Shown here piece after piece: positions 21,585 through 32,470 of a stretch of DNA of 64,000 nucleotides. Source of the DNA: Thinopyrum elongatum (taxonomy: Eukaryota > Streptophyta > Magnoliopsida > Poales > Poaceae). Made by a program: the position numbers and the translations under genes. The notes under the pieces are model-generated. The model saw nothing but the letters and a program-made list of their open reading frames with translations. It did not search any database and had not been told where the DNA came from. The stretch lies in contig CM022298.1 in the NCBI GenBank assembly GCA_011799875.1, positions 284,777,395 through 284,841,394 on the forward strand. Direction: 5' to 3'. The number at the start of each line of letters is the position of its first letter. The stretch's first letter is position 1.

Positions 21585-23710
21585 TCATGCCCACCGCTTG
21601 AGTTGGCGGTGAGAGGTGTGCAGAGATGCACCCCCGTCAATGCACAGGGCGTCGGTGGCCTTCTGAAACTCTTGCTCACTGGTTTCCTCTTCATCCCCTC
21701 CATCACTCTCATCACCACAGGCTTCCTTCTCTCGACCTCTGGCGGGTTTTCCTTGGTTCTGAAGGGGTTTGCCTGGGCGATTTACTTCACCACCTCGGCC
21801 CTTGCCACCAGCAACATTCTGACCCTTTTCCTTGTCACGCTTCTCATACTTTGCTTTCTGTCTTTTGACAAGGTTCTCAACCTGATAACACTCTTGAAGG
21901 TCCTGGCCCTTGGTCCGATGAATCTTGCAATACGGCCCATCACCTTTCCAGCTTTCTCGGTAGCAGCGGCTTCCCGGCAATCAGCGCACACGGCAGCTTC
22001 CTTGCCGGGGGCCTCAGCTTTGGCCTTCTTGCCGGTACTAGGCGTACCCGATCCTTCAACAGTCATTACTGCCTTATCCCTTCGCTTCTTACTACGCTTC
22101 TTGCTCTTCTCCTGACTGGTTGATTCATCCTCATCCTATGAATCAATATTGGTGCAATCTTCCTCTCCGGGCAACTTTCTTCCCTCCTCCATCCGAGCAC
22201 ACTTATCAACCAACGTGTAGAGCTCCTTCACAGTCTTGGGCAACCATACATTCATCTTGGAACGAATCCGGCAGTTGCACACATTGGAATGGAAGGCGGC
22301 TATCACGGCTGCCGGATGGCTATTTGGGATATTTCTATGAACTTTGCTGAACCTCTGTATATACTTACGGAGGGTTCTCCTTCCTTTTGTTGGAGAAGCT
22401 GCAAGTCGCTGGGTCGGCCCGGCTCTTGGTGGCCACCGGTGAAGGCACCGATGAACTCATGGCACAGGTCTGCCCATGACGAAATGGAGTTCTCCGGCAG
22501 GTGCATCAGCCAAGACCTCACATTGGACTTGAGGGCCAAAGGAAAGTAGTTGGCGAACACCTTCTCATCTCTTCCCCCTGCAGCCTGAACAGCGATGGTT
22601 TAGATGCTCAGGAACTCTGCCGGGTTCAGCCTCCCGTCGTACTTCTCAGGTATCTCTGGCTTGAACATGCGAACGGACGGCCAACGGACTTGCTGCAGCT
22701 AACGGGTAAAGGCAGGGCAGCCAATCTCGAAAGGTAGGCACCTGCCAATACCGAGCGCGGGCTCGTCGATGCCGGGGCCGTCGCACCCATCGGTCCGGCG
22801 GAGGTCGTCGCGGCGTTGCTCGACAATGGCGCGCGTGTCTCCTCTCCGCCTATCCTCCGAGGCTCGCCGTTGGCCTGGACGCGCTCGAGGGTCAGAAGAG
22901 GCCATCGAGACGTCGTCGGGGTCTTGATTCTATTGCGCTCGCGCTGGCTACCATGGCAGGGACTGCACCATGTGGACGGCCCCTTCTGTACGGTCAGCAG
23001 CGTGAGCCATTGCTGTCGCTTGGGGCGGCCGTGGCGGGCCAGCTCGCCGTGAGCCCTCAGCTTCTGCGAAACCGAGCAGACGTTGGATGGTGGCACGCCA
23101 TTCGTCGATTTGCTTGGTCGCTGGCAGAAAACTTAGCAGCAGCTGAGCCCGCGCCATGGCCTCCAAGGCTGTACTTGGCATGGGTGATGATGAAGTCGAT
23201 CGTACCGTCGCTCGGCTCCTGACGGTGCCAATGGCGGCAGCACTGCGCCCCCGCTGCTGCGGGGCAACCAAATGGATGGCAGGGTGGTGCGGCGAAGGCG
23301 GTCGAAGGCCAGTGGCTCCGTCGGGTGCAGCGGCTTGGTCGACCCGTCCCGCGCTGCGACCGCACCCATGGTGGGAATGTTCAGAGGGCGGCGATTCGCC
23401 CCAACCCGAGCGCCGTTGCTGCGGCTGTGCCCATCGGCGGGCGCAAGGGGCGCAGATGGAGTAACCCCTTCACTCGAACTTTGTGGCGCGTGGTCGTCGG
23501 GATGTTGTTGATGCTGCTCTCCTCCGATGTCTCCTACTCCTGCGTCGGCCGCGGGGGAAGTGGTGACGGCGCCGCCTACTCCGACCACATCCCCAGCAGC
23601 GTCCGCGTCCACGCGTGTCTCCGGACCCCCCACAGCGTTAGAGGCCGCGGGCGGCGGATCCTTCGAGTGGAAGGACGAGCCGAAGAACCGGGTTTGTTCT
23701 TGGGCGCCAT
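21585..23710 (-). pseudogene. E2 gag, broken
   Basis: The ATG at 23710 (MAPKNKPGSS) follows the primer-binding site by about 80 bp. Gag pieces in order: an Ala/Pro-rich N-terminal part, EAMARAQLLLSFLPATKQ, RSWLMHLPENSISSWADLCH with FIGAFTGGHQEPGRPSD (the core Gag domain), KKAKAEAPGKEAAVCADC, and the knuckle YCKIHRTKGQDLQEC followed by GDEEETSEQEFQKATDALC. At least four frame breaks separate the pieces. The N-terminal half to about 22600 is the most damaged. Confidence 0.85.
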
Positions 23711-23787
23711 GGTCGATGGCGTCATCGATGATGCTGATGGTGATGAAGGTGACGCGCTACACACGCGTTTAGGTTCGCGCAAGCGGT

Positions 23788-23805
23788 CCCCTACCTGGCG
23801 CGCCA
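23788..23805 (-). other. E2 primer-binding site
   Basis: Minus-strand TGGCGCGCCAGGTAGGGG begins four bases after the 5' LTR. The core TGGCGCGCCA is itself palindromic. The same site is found in B. Confidence 0.75.
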
Positions 23806-23809
23806 AAGA

Positions 23810-24729
23810 TGTCGCGGGAAACCACGGCCACCTATGGGACCAGGAGGCCCCTTGCTGGTTCGGCAGGGGGGCGTCACGTTTCACAAAGAGCAGACGAGCG
23901 TGTGGCAGCACGACAGAGATCACACAGGCATTTTTACCCAGGTTCAGGCCGCCGTGAGGCGTAAAACCCTACTCCTGCTTTGGTGGATTGATGGTGGAAA
24001 GGTGGTGGTGGAGCGTAGTACACTTGCCCGGCAAGGGTTGCGTTAGGGCGGCAGTGGCTACGCGCATATGGGTGTCTGAGTTATCCAACCTTCTAACCCT
24101 CTCTACGGTTTCCATGGGCCTCCTTTTATAGATTAAGGGGTCACCACAATGGCAAAACAGTCATTATGCACTGATAAGATAGCAAAGAGCGCTATCATAC
24201 CTAACTCTGCGGGCTGACAGGGCGCATTAAATGCACCGCTTAACGTCACATCGTTGGTTGCCCGGTAAAGCTTGCCGGGCTATCTTGCCAGCTCCACGCC
24301 TGCTCACTTCACATGTGGTAGGACGGGTGTCATCTGCAGGTGTTTCCTGTAGGGAGAGGCTGCAATATGGTGAATGGCTGCCACTTAGTGACTCCGCGGT
24401 TTGACACCGCACTGATTGACGACGTGGGTCGTGGTGAAGTAGTTGGTGAGGTGGTTTTGCCTCCGTGTGCCCCGGCAGGCCCTGTCGGGACTTCTTGGAT
24501 GTCGTCTTCCGGGGGTGGCCTCACTCCTTGCCAAGCTCGCCTGCCCGGCAAAGGAGGCCCTTCTCCTGATGGTGTCTCTCTTTTCTGGCTTGATCTTGGT
24601 TTCTATGATCTGCATGTTAGTCCTTTGAACCTCTTAGTTCCTTGTATTCTAACTTGGGTTGGTGCTTCAATCTCGTCCCCGTGCCTGTGCACGGTCTGGG
24701 CAACAGACCCAGGGTTTGTTGCACCGACA
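23810..24729 (-). repeat. E2 5' LTR
   Basis: 920 bp, TGTCGCGGGAAAC to GTTGCACCGACA on the plus strand. On the minus strand TATAAAAG lies at 24130-24123, the likely promoter of the element. Confidence 0.96.
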
Positions 24730-25826
24730 GCCACTGTTATATCCACTGATAAAATTAAGTAATAATACAATTCAATTTGAGCTGCTGTGTTTGGTATCGT
24801 ATCATTTCCTACGAGGATAATGAGGAGATGCATCTCTTTGTGACTATACATTTCATTAGTTACTCCCTTTGTTAATGTAATGGCTGTTTTAAATATTTCC
24901 TTTCCTTTTTTTCGAGCAAACAGGGATGCTAGCATTTAGTTGTTCTCTTGTCTTTGCATAACAGGATCATCCTCCTCTGAAGAAGAATGTGGAGTACGTG
25001 AAGTGCCTTGTTCCGATTATGCCAGGATGAAGAAGTCCAGTCTATCTTCTCATCAGAAGGAGCAGTTGAAAGATGGTTATATTACTCCCCACAAGACCAA
25101 ACTAACTTTAGCTTAGAAGGACTCACAGATTTCCATCTTTTTGCTGTGATGGGCAAGTACAATGTTGTTCTAGGATTCTTTCTGGTGAGTTCCATTTTTT
25201 TAAATGTGTGCTCTGCATGGACCATGTAGGTGCCTGTTTAAACTGTAAATTCATAATATAGTTTGCTTTACTAATCATTTTTTTGCATTTATGCAAACAG
25301 GGGTTCTCACCTTGATTTCAATGGGAACTGCACAAAATGTTCTGATGGTTCGTGCCCATTATACTTCATCATGCACAATACATCGAATGTTCTCGAATCA
25401 TTCATTTCCACCTCTAGCTAGAAAATTAGCTACAAGAAAGGAGGTGCCAATATGTTCAAGGCATTGTAACATATAAATGCGAAATCATACAAGCTACACA
25501 CGAATTTGGTTGATTTTGGTGGAACTGCACAAAAAGAACCACTGGTTTATTTAGCACGAGGTGCCATGTCAATGTCCGAACTGATGGCAAACCCCGCCCA
25601 TTCCACAATCGTAGGCATTTGATATTTTGGAATGGGAAAACCTTGTCAAACTTTGCACATTGATGTACGTAAAATGACACGCATTTGATATTTTGGAATG
25701 GGACAACCTTGTCAAATTTTGCTCATTGATGTTAGCAAGAAGACATGTGATTGATATTTTTGAATGAGACGCCCTTTGCTGTCAGCAGCATCGATCGATT
25801 TTTCTTTACTCTTTAGTTGTGAAGTA
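24730..25826 (+). other. Older locus, right part, with exon-like modules
   Basis: Continuation of 13074-14363 after E2, beginning with the GCCAC duplication. Acceptor-like sites GCAAACAGGGATGCTAGC (24917) and GCAAACAGGGGTTCTC (25294) head modules; the second continues as CCTTGATTTCAATGGGAACT with GCACAAAATGTTCTGATGG, near-identical in layout to about 7065-7110. A further core TGATTTTGGTGGAACTGCAC lies at about 25513. TTTGATATTTTGGAATGGGA is repeated at about 25618 and 25684. No continuous coding frame is supported. Confidence 0.4.
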
Positions 25827-26058
25827 CTACCTCCGTCCTGGTTTATTGGTCCCCATTGTAATCTATGCCAAATTTTCACCATAAATTTAACTAACAAAAT
25901 CTTAATGGATGTCACAAAAAATTATATCATTGAAAACTATGTTCAAATATGCCAATGATATAATTTTTGTTGACATGCACTAACATTTTGTCAGTTAAAT
26001 TTTTTGTCAAAATTTAGCACAAATTACAGAGGGGACTAATAAACCAGGACGGAGGTAG
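25827..26058. mobile_element. Stowaway-type MITE, 232 bp
   Basis: Ends CTACCTCCGTCCTGGTTTAT and AATAAACCAGGACGGAGGTAG are long inverted repeats, flanked by TA at 25825-25826 and 26059-26060. The interior is AT-rich and palindromic around 25910-25980. Confidence 0.92.
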
Positions 26059-26060
26059 TA

Positions 26061-26696
26061 AATATTGGCTCTAACATGTGAATCACTGAGATGCATAATC
26101 ATCGATTTGTTCTGAATGTTCTCTATGAATTGCCAGGCCTGTGGGTTTGATTGCAATGTACAGGCACGCTAAAAAGCTGCTCAAACTTTTTGTACATGTG
26201 AAACTACTGCAAATGAGGTGATCACCGTGTGTCCTGGGAATAATGCTAGTACGTATTGTTCTGCATGTTCATCCAATGCCAGCGATACAAGAATTCGAAC
26301 TAATCGAACTAAATTTGTTCATACACGGCCGGATTTCACATAAACATGCCAGATTTGATTACATTTCATAGATTCTTCAACTAAAAAGGGGTGCGCTGGA
26401 GGTATAATTAATTAACCTAATCTATGATCTCCGGCGCCCATTTCCCGTGTCCAGCTAAGCCAAACAGAAGCTTATTCTCCAGCACAACTCTCTGACTCCA
26501 CGTCGCTGTCAAGAAGCTAATAGGCCGCCAGTGTTCAACCCGCCAAGATTGGCTTCAACCGGAGGGTAGCAGCGGTGGCCTTACTTGGACCCGAGCGGGG
26601 GCGACCTACCGTGTTCTACTCTTCCTCATTTTCTATGTGGCGTGGCCTCATTGGCAGCGGGGCGGGGCCTCGACGGAGCTGGCGATGTCCTGTGTC
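26061..26696. other. Spacer, no gene seen
   Basis: AT-rich to about 26430, then GC-rich. From about 26580 it contains further degraded copies of the GGCGGGGCGGGGCCTCGGCG repeat that makes up the C-terminal repeats of the neighbouring minus-strand ORF. No other feature is supported. Confidence 0.4.
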
Positions 26697-27513
26697 TCAT
26701 TGCCGGTGGGGCGGCGTATCGGCGGAGAGGGGGAAATCCTGACCCTCGTTGCCGGCAGGGCGGGACCTCAGCAGAGCCGGTGATGTCCTCTGCCTCGTTG
26801 TTGGCGGGGCAGGGCCTCGGTGGAGCAGGGCCTCACCGAAGCCGACGAAGTCCTCAGCCTCGGTGCTGGTAGGGCGGCGCCTCGGTGGAGCCGGCAGTGT
26901 CTTATGCCTCGTTGTTGGCAGGGCGGAGCCTCGGCGGAGCAGGGCCTCGCCGAAGCCGGCGAAGTCCTCTGCCTCGGTGCTGGCGTGGCGGGGTCTCGGC
27001 GTAGCCCGAATTGTCCTCCGCCTCGTCGTCAGTCTCACCAAACAGCGCCTCGGCCGCTTCATCACCCTCTTTGTAGGCGGCCGCAACCTCCGCCACCCGC
27101 ATACGGTACCGCCAGCGCGCGAGGCGGCTCTCGCGGGCGGAGCGGTACGACTCAAGCAGTGCCTCCTGCTGCGCTCGCTCCGCGGCGATCTGCTCCTCCG
27201 CCTGCAGGTGCTCCTGGAGGACATGGTGGTTGTAGGCGGCATTGGCCTGCGCCTCCCAAAACTACTCCTCGCGCTTCTGCCTCACCATGTCCATGTATTG
27301 GGCACGGTCCTCACCGATGGTCATGTTGCAATGCACCGGCAAGGATGGCGCGGAGGAGGGGGTTGGCGCCAGATCGTCGACTACCACATTTTCCATTAGG
27401 ACATCGTCGTCCTCTGGCTGCCTGCCGGCCAGCCAGTCGGCAGCAATGGCTGCCATCTCCTTCTTGTCCATCGTCCGCCCATCCCAATGAGCGCTGGAGC
27501 GCGAGGAAGCCAT
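26697..27513 (-). pseudogene. Unrecognised ORF with 38-residue repeats
   Basis: The minus-strand ATG at 27513 (MASSRSSAHWDGRTMDKKEM) opens a frame with DWLAGRQPEDDDVLMENV and MDMVRQKREE, a TAG at 27262, then, still in frame, an Ala/Glu/Arg-rich helix region (VLQEHLQAEEQIAAERAQQE) to GETDDEAEDNSGYAET. A shift to a second frame gives two 38-residue (114-bp) repeats starting STEAEDFAGFGEALL and STEAEDFVGFGEALL. TAG may come from CAG by one change. The coiled helical part suggests a structural or adaptor protein. Function unknown. It shares a short intergenic region with the divergent ORF at 27898. Confidence 0.5.
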
Positions 27514-27897
27514 GGTGGGAGTGGTGTGGACAGGAGAAAGGGAACGGAGGCGGATGACTGCGGCTATGGCCGGCGCAACAGTTTATATAGAAATGGTGGG
27601 TGGCGGAGGGACGAACGGGTGGCGCCGGAGTAGCCGCCTCGGCAACTTCATATCATTAATGTGGGCGACAGATGGATGGACGGACGGCACTTGTGTCGTT
27701 TGAACGTGGAGCAATCGCCTGCTCCAGGAAGCGGCGCGGGCGCCATTGACCGTTCTGGGCTGAAAGCGCGCGCGGGCGAGGGAGGCGGTCTTGGTGGGCC
27801 AGGGCACTCAGACTCGTGCTTGGCAGCAGGTCGGTCCAGCAGCCAGACATGCTGGCTCGCCAGCGAGCTCGCCGAGCTGAGCGACCACAATCAGACG
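27514..27897. promoter_or_regulatory. Shared intergenic region of a divergent ORF pair
   Basis: 384 bp between two divergent starts. It includes TTTATATAG (27583-27591), readable as a TATA-like box for the minus-strand ORF, and the GCGCGCGGGCGAGGGAGGCGG block that is also present at 7840-7890. That it acts as a bidirectional promoter is inference. Confidence 0.35.
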
Positions 27898-28272
27898 ATG
27901 GACATGGCTTCCGACCAGGAGTCGGCACCACCGCGCAAGCCGGTTCATGCCGTGTTCACCATAGAGCAGGTGCGGCCACACTTCGACGCCCTAATGGCGG
28001 AAGAGCTACCAGCACAGGAGGACATATGCTGCAACCTCCGTCTCCTCAACGAGCACCGGCTCGCGGAAGGACGAATCGCCGGTGAACAAGCGAATGAAAA
28101 TGCCGTCGCGGACATGTGGCCCTATGATCCTGGCTTCCTGAATGAGCAGCGGGCGCTGTATCAGGCCATCTGTAGGGCCTACAAGGCCCTCTCCGTCGTC
28201 CTTCGAGTTGTTGCGCTCGCCGTGGTGCCACCGTCTCGCGTTGTCAACACGGTCAAAGAACATGAGGAATGA
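27898..28272 (+). CDS. Unrecognised 124-residue protein
   Basis: The ATG at 27898 (MDMASDQESAPPRKPVH) is preferred over the upstream in-frame ATG at 27661 because similarity to the 7690-7960 repeat ends before it. The protein contains AVFTIEQVRPHFDALMAEEL, a helix-rich Glu/Arg middle (CCNLRLLNEHRLAEGRIAG), YDPGFLNEQRALYQAICRAY, a short hydrophobic stretch and VVNTVKEHEE at the end. There is no stop. I do not recognise a domain. Its head-to-head neighbour and high GC suggest a dispersed gene pair carried with repeats rather than a single-copy host gene. Confidence 0.45.
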   Translation: MDMASDQESAPPRKPVHAVFTIEQVRPHFDALMAEELPAQEDICCNLRLLNEHRLAEGRIAGEQANENAVADMWPYDPGFLNEQRALYQAICRAYKALSVVLRVVALAVVPPSRVVNTVKEHEE

Positions 28273-30149
28273 GGAGATGACTTAACTTGGAGAGGATGAC
28301 AGTGCGGACCCACCAGGGCCATAGCCGCACATACGCAAGTGCTTCCTTATTATATACAAATATAATTTTTTTTGCTTCCTCCTGGTTTCCTGACATCACG
28401 GTACCACACCATTGTCAACCTATATAGTCAATAAACGAGAGAATTGCACAAGGAGCGGCTGACAGCTGGGACCCAGCTGCTCGAGCAGTATTTGTGTTTT
28501 TGAGGTGTGAGCAGAGTTTTTCTTGAGCGATGTTTTTGTTGTTGTTCAGAGGAGAGCAGGGTATCAACTGGGTGGGCTATGGCCCGTCTAGCCCAGGTTA
28601 TTATTTTATGTCGACCAAATATCCAACCCAGATATTAATTCTCTTCAAGCTGAAAATGGCTATCCCAGCTATACTTTTTTTGAGGAATACCCAGCCCAGG
28701 TCAACTTGTTATTCTCCGCCCCGCTGGGCTGCAAATCTTTCCTAGGAGGGATGCATTAGGCTTAACAAGAAAATGGGCTTTAAGAAATAATAAATGGGAT
28801 GTAATTATAAAAACTGGGCTGTAACTATAAAAAAAATGCACCAAACACGTAATTAGTTAAAAAAAATATTATTATTGGATATTGAAAATTTTATTTCATT
28901 ACTTGTTGTGCGCATAATATTTCGTTGGATTTTTACGTAACACAAATTTATTTTGAAATTATATTTAATCAGACTAGAAATTTCGGAATAAAAATATTTC
29001 GGATACCATCAAAATGTGGGAAATTTTATTGAATTCTGTTTTGAGCGGTAGGTTGAAATTATTAATCATTGTCCTAGCTAGAAAATGGGCTGTTATTTTA
29101 ACAAACTGTAAATGGGCTGTAGTAAATTCCATTAGAATTCAAAAATTGGCTGTACATTCTTACAAATTGCAAATGAGCTATATGTTCTCTGCCACACACT
29201 TGTGGGCCTACTAAGTTGATGCGTACGCAATGCTTTGTCAACTTATAGTCAACACACGGTTCTAGCAGCAGTGGCCGTTGGATGTCCATCCAACGAATGT
29301 CATGCTTCTTCTTCAATCTCAGATATTCTTGCTTTAGCAGCCCAAACCACCGCTGGCGGTACCGCCTGCTACCGCCTCCCGTGGCCGGTTGTGCTGCCGC
29401 GCAGTACTCACCGGCCCACCCTACTCCCATCGCCGTCCAGGCCATTCCTCTACTCACCAACACCTCCTGTTATTCTCTGGCGACGGCAGCCTCACACCGC
29501 AGCAGAACCAGTGAACCCTCGTACTCCCCTCCGCGTGGGCATCCACCTGCCTCATCTTCCCTAGCTCCACGTCGTTCCCTTCCTAGGCCTCACCGTCATC
29601 CACCGCCTGGGTGTTGTCCGCGCGGCGTGGTCAATGTGGTCAACAAACGATAGCCATTGGAAGAGGACTCTACGCGGTGAGGCTGACAAATGGACCCACC
29701 AGCTACACCTTCGCACGCAAGTAAGTGCGTCCATATTACGGGCAAAAAAATGATTCTTCCCCCTAACAGCTGGGACCCATGAGCTATATCTTCGCACACA
29801 AGGAAGTGCGTCCTTATCCTCCCTGACAGCTGGGACCCCCCCGGTCGAAGCGTACATAGCGTTGTCGCGAACATGTATGTACATACTGGTCGATCGGTCT
29901 CTCTGCAGCGATGAACTGTGGCCGAGTAAGGAGCGGCACGTGTCGTATTAGAGGCACGGACGTAGCTTGTCACGCAGTCCCGTCTATGTCGTGTACACGT
30001 ACGTACATTCACGCTGCAAGAAAGTAAATACGGCTACGTACGTACATACGGGCGGGGTCTTGAACGCATACAGCGACGTCGTCCTGTTCATCGGCAGCCA
30101 ACCAGCTAGGTCACAGTGGAGGAAACAACGCCGTGTTCATCTGAAGGCA
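28273..30149. other. Repeat-derived spacer, probably CACTA interior
   Basis: Contains AAATGGGCTGTA and CTGGGCTGTAACTATAAA motifs repeated from about 28760 to 29190, and CAGCTGGGACCC with TTCGCACRCAAGKAAGTGCG repeated at about 29700, 29765 and 29825. No supported gene. I read it as subterminal or internal sequence of the CACTA element that ends at 31365; the left end was not found. Confidence 0.4.
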
Positions 30150-31365
30150 ACGGAATACGTCGAGTTCATCGGTAGCCAACCAGCTTGGACGGAATAGCCG
30201 AAATGAGGTCTGGCGTACCACAGAACAGAGGAAACGGGCCTTTTGTTCGACCGCGTACAGTCAAAACGGGGTCCTGTTCATCAGGAAGGGTCTGGCGTAC
30301 CGCAAAACGGAGGAAACGGACTTCTGTTCGAGTGCCTACGGTCGAAACGGGATCCTGTTGATCGGGAGGGGTGTGGCGTACCGCAAAACGGAGGAAACGG
30401 ACTTGTGTTGGAGCGCTACTGTCGAAACGGGGGTCCTGTTCATCGGGAGGGGTGTGGCGTACCGCAAAATGGGACTCCACGGGCTATTGTTCACCCACCA
30501 TCGACTTCCTTCAGCCTCCACATGCATTGTTCATCCACAGCGTATTCCTCCTGCCTCCACCAGCTACTGTTCATCCAAGGGCTATTGTTCATCCAGCCCT
30601 CCATCGGCTACTGTTCAACCAGCCCTCCACGGGGTCCTGTTCATCCACCCCCAACCAGCTCGGCTGTGGTGGCCTCCTCTCGGGGTCCTGTTCATACAGC
30701 GGCAACGGCCTACTACCATGAGGTCCTGTTCATCCAACCCCCACCGAGACTGTTCATCCAACCCTACCCACATATGTCTCGACTTGTTCAACCAACCCCC
30801 ATGTTCACTATTCATCAAGAGGCAGCAGGTTCGATCGGCTTCACTAAGTAGCAGCAGCAGCAATTGATCGCTCGGGTAGCAGCAGTAGCGAAGGAATTGC
30901 TCGGGTTCAGTTAACAACCAAGGGATCGATCGTTCGGTTTCAATAACGTAGATAGTGCAATCGCTTGGGTTCAGTAAGCGAACGCCTTGCTCGGGTTCAG
31001 TTAGAGCCCAATGCCTCACACACACGCACGTACGTGTACGAGAGAAATGCGCAAACCTCCGTGCATCGCTCGGCCCCGACCACCCAACGTAACCGGGAAC
31101 TCCCCGAAATTTTCCTCGCCCTTGCTTCTACCATGATTTTTTCCATCATGGACGGCCCAAAGAATGTCATGCAGGTGCGTCTTCGGCCGGCCCAGGACGA
31201 AAAGCCAATTTTCTGTCATGGTTTTTTGTGATAGAAGTAGGATCCCACCACATCTATGATGATACCGGGTTTTATCACAATTATCGTCATAGAAGTGTCA
31301 TAAGCATGATAGGAAAAAAATTCTTTTGGGCCAAAATGTCACGGATGTGTCTTTTTTTTGTAGTG
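30150..31365. mobile_element. Right end of a second CACTA element
   Basis: The right terminus reads TTTTTTTTGTAGTG at 31352-31365; its inverse CACTACAAAAAAAA is a usual CACTA start. It is followed by TTG. Repeats inward are typical of CACTA subterminal regions: 80-81-bp tandem units (about 30200-30480), GTTCATCCA motifs (30490-30800), GCTCGGGTTCAGT motifs (30895-31005) and ATGAC/GTCAT motifs (31120-31350). No left end CACTACAAAA is present in the window, so the left part is truncated or lost. It lies within element A. Confidence 0.7.
30200..30480. repeat. Tandem repeat, 80-81 bp unit
   Basis: GGTCTGGCGTACC/GGTGTGGCGTACCGCAAAA, GGAGGAAACGGAC and GTCGAAACGGGGTCCTGTTC recur with spacing 81 and 80 bp (anchor positions 30260, 30341, 30421), with a more degenerate copy before. 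Confidence 0.9.
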
Positions 31366-31696
31366 TTGGGAACGACAAGATATCTTACCGGTGGCAGCAT
31401 CGCCAGCAGGCGGCTAAGGACCCATTCCTCGAAGCGCTCATGGCAAGAAAGCGCCCCGGCAAGTTTCTGGGCCATTTAGGGTGAAGGATCGGAATCATAC
31501 AAAGACACAAACGAGCGAGGGGGACAACAAGCATTCATTTGAGCATTATAAATAGCGCATATTTTTTAAGGGATGCTCAATAACATTTTCCTCAGCCCTT
31601 TTTCACAGGGATTACATTGAGTGCAAGCAGGCAAAAGGGGTGCCTAGGCAAGGCCTGGCTCGCTCCAGGCAAGCCATATGATGGTGTTGCCGGCGT

Positions 31697-32357
31697 TCAA
31701 CTGGAGTCCGAGTTGCCGTATTCGGTCTGTACTCTTGGGGACTCGCTGTCATCGTCTTCACCATCATCCTCCTCGTCACTTTTTCTCGAGGAGGCGCTTT
31801 CGCTACTGCTCGAGCTCTCTGTGCAGCACTTCATGAGAGCTCCTGATGTGCTGAAGAACTTCATGGCGAGCGTGTCGGACTCAACTAACTTGAAGTCGAG
31901 AAGATGCCCCTGCCCCAAGCATCAAGCACGGATGAAGGATTTCCACCCGCGCGTGAAGTACATGGACCCACTCGCGGAGAACTCGATGTTCACCCAGACG
32001 GAGCCGTTGGAGCAACCATCTACGTGCAACCACAAGCCGTGCGGCTTGTCGACCTCCATCACCCTAGGAAAGGAATGAGGGAGCCACAGCCAGCTTCGCG
32101 CAGCTCCACAACGAACTTGAGCGTCGTATCTTTCGTATGGCCCTCTACGAGGGACGGAGCGGCTGGGGGTGAGACGACAAGGGCCCCGTTGTGGCCGCCC
32201 GGCCCCGAGCGCCGCATATTCCACGACCTCGGGCCACGGCCCCTCCTAAAGCACTGGATCCAGTTTCTATGACTGCAGCCGAGGCGGAGGCATGGTGTCG
32301 GGAAGAAGCTCTCGTGGCGATGATAGAAGCACGGGCTCGACCTCTGCCCCTCGCCAT
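31697..32357 (-). pseudogene. A: antisense B3-type DNA-binding protein gene, broken
   Basis: The minus-strand ATG at 32357 (MARGRGRARASIIATRASSR) fits the start of the C copy (MIRGRGRARS). Then come LKFVVELRE, LWLPHSFPRVM, LWLHVDG, VWVNIEF, FTRGWKSFIRA and LDFKLVESDTLAMKFF, which together follow the B3 DNA-binding fold, and an acidic/Ser-rich tail (SSSSSESASSRKSDEEDDGE). Two frameshifts (near 32150-32220 and 31920) break it. It lies antisense to the element, between the lost pol genes and the 3' LTR. Functional products are unlikely from this copy. Confidence 0.75.
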
Positions 32358-32462
32358 GGTGGTGGTAGATGCGAGGGGCGCGGGAGGAAGAAGAAGGCTA
32401 TAGCAAGCACTAAGAGATTGGGACGAGGATAGGTGAATGAGCATCGCCCTCCGCAACCCCCC

Positions 32463-32470
32463 TATTTATA
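32463..32470 (-). promoter_or_regulatory. A: TATA box of the antisense gene
   Basis: TATAAATA on the minus strand, 106 nt before the ATG at 32357, in the context CCCTATAAATAGGGGGG. Confidence 0.6.

Larger units (their letters stand above)
14364..24729 (-). mobile_element. E2: complete Tat-type Ty3/gypsy element, 10366 bp
   Basis: Two 920-bp LTRs of the same orientation bound the element, and GCCAC flanks it on both sides (14359-14363 and 24730-24734), a perfect 5-bp target duplication. Minus-strand order: LTR, primer-binding site, gag, protease, RT, RNase H, second RNase H, integrase, a 2-kb 3' region, LTR. RT and gag carry stops and frameshifts; the integrase is open. By hand count the two LTRs differ at roughly 50 positions, so the insertion is probably a few million years old (inference). 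Confidence 0.97.

Noticed and set aside
29098..30851. Several 100-200-codon frames
   Set aside because: Lie across tandem repeats with repeated peptides; no conserved domain and overlapping frames on both strands.
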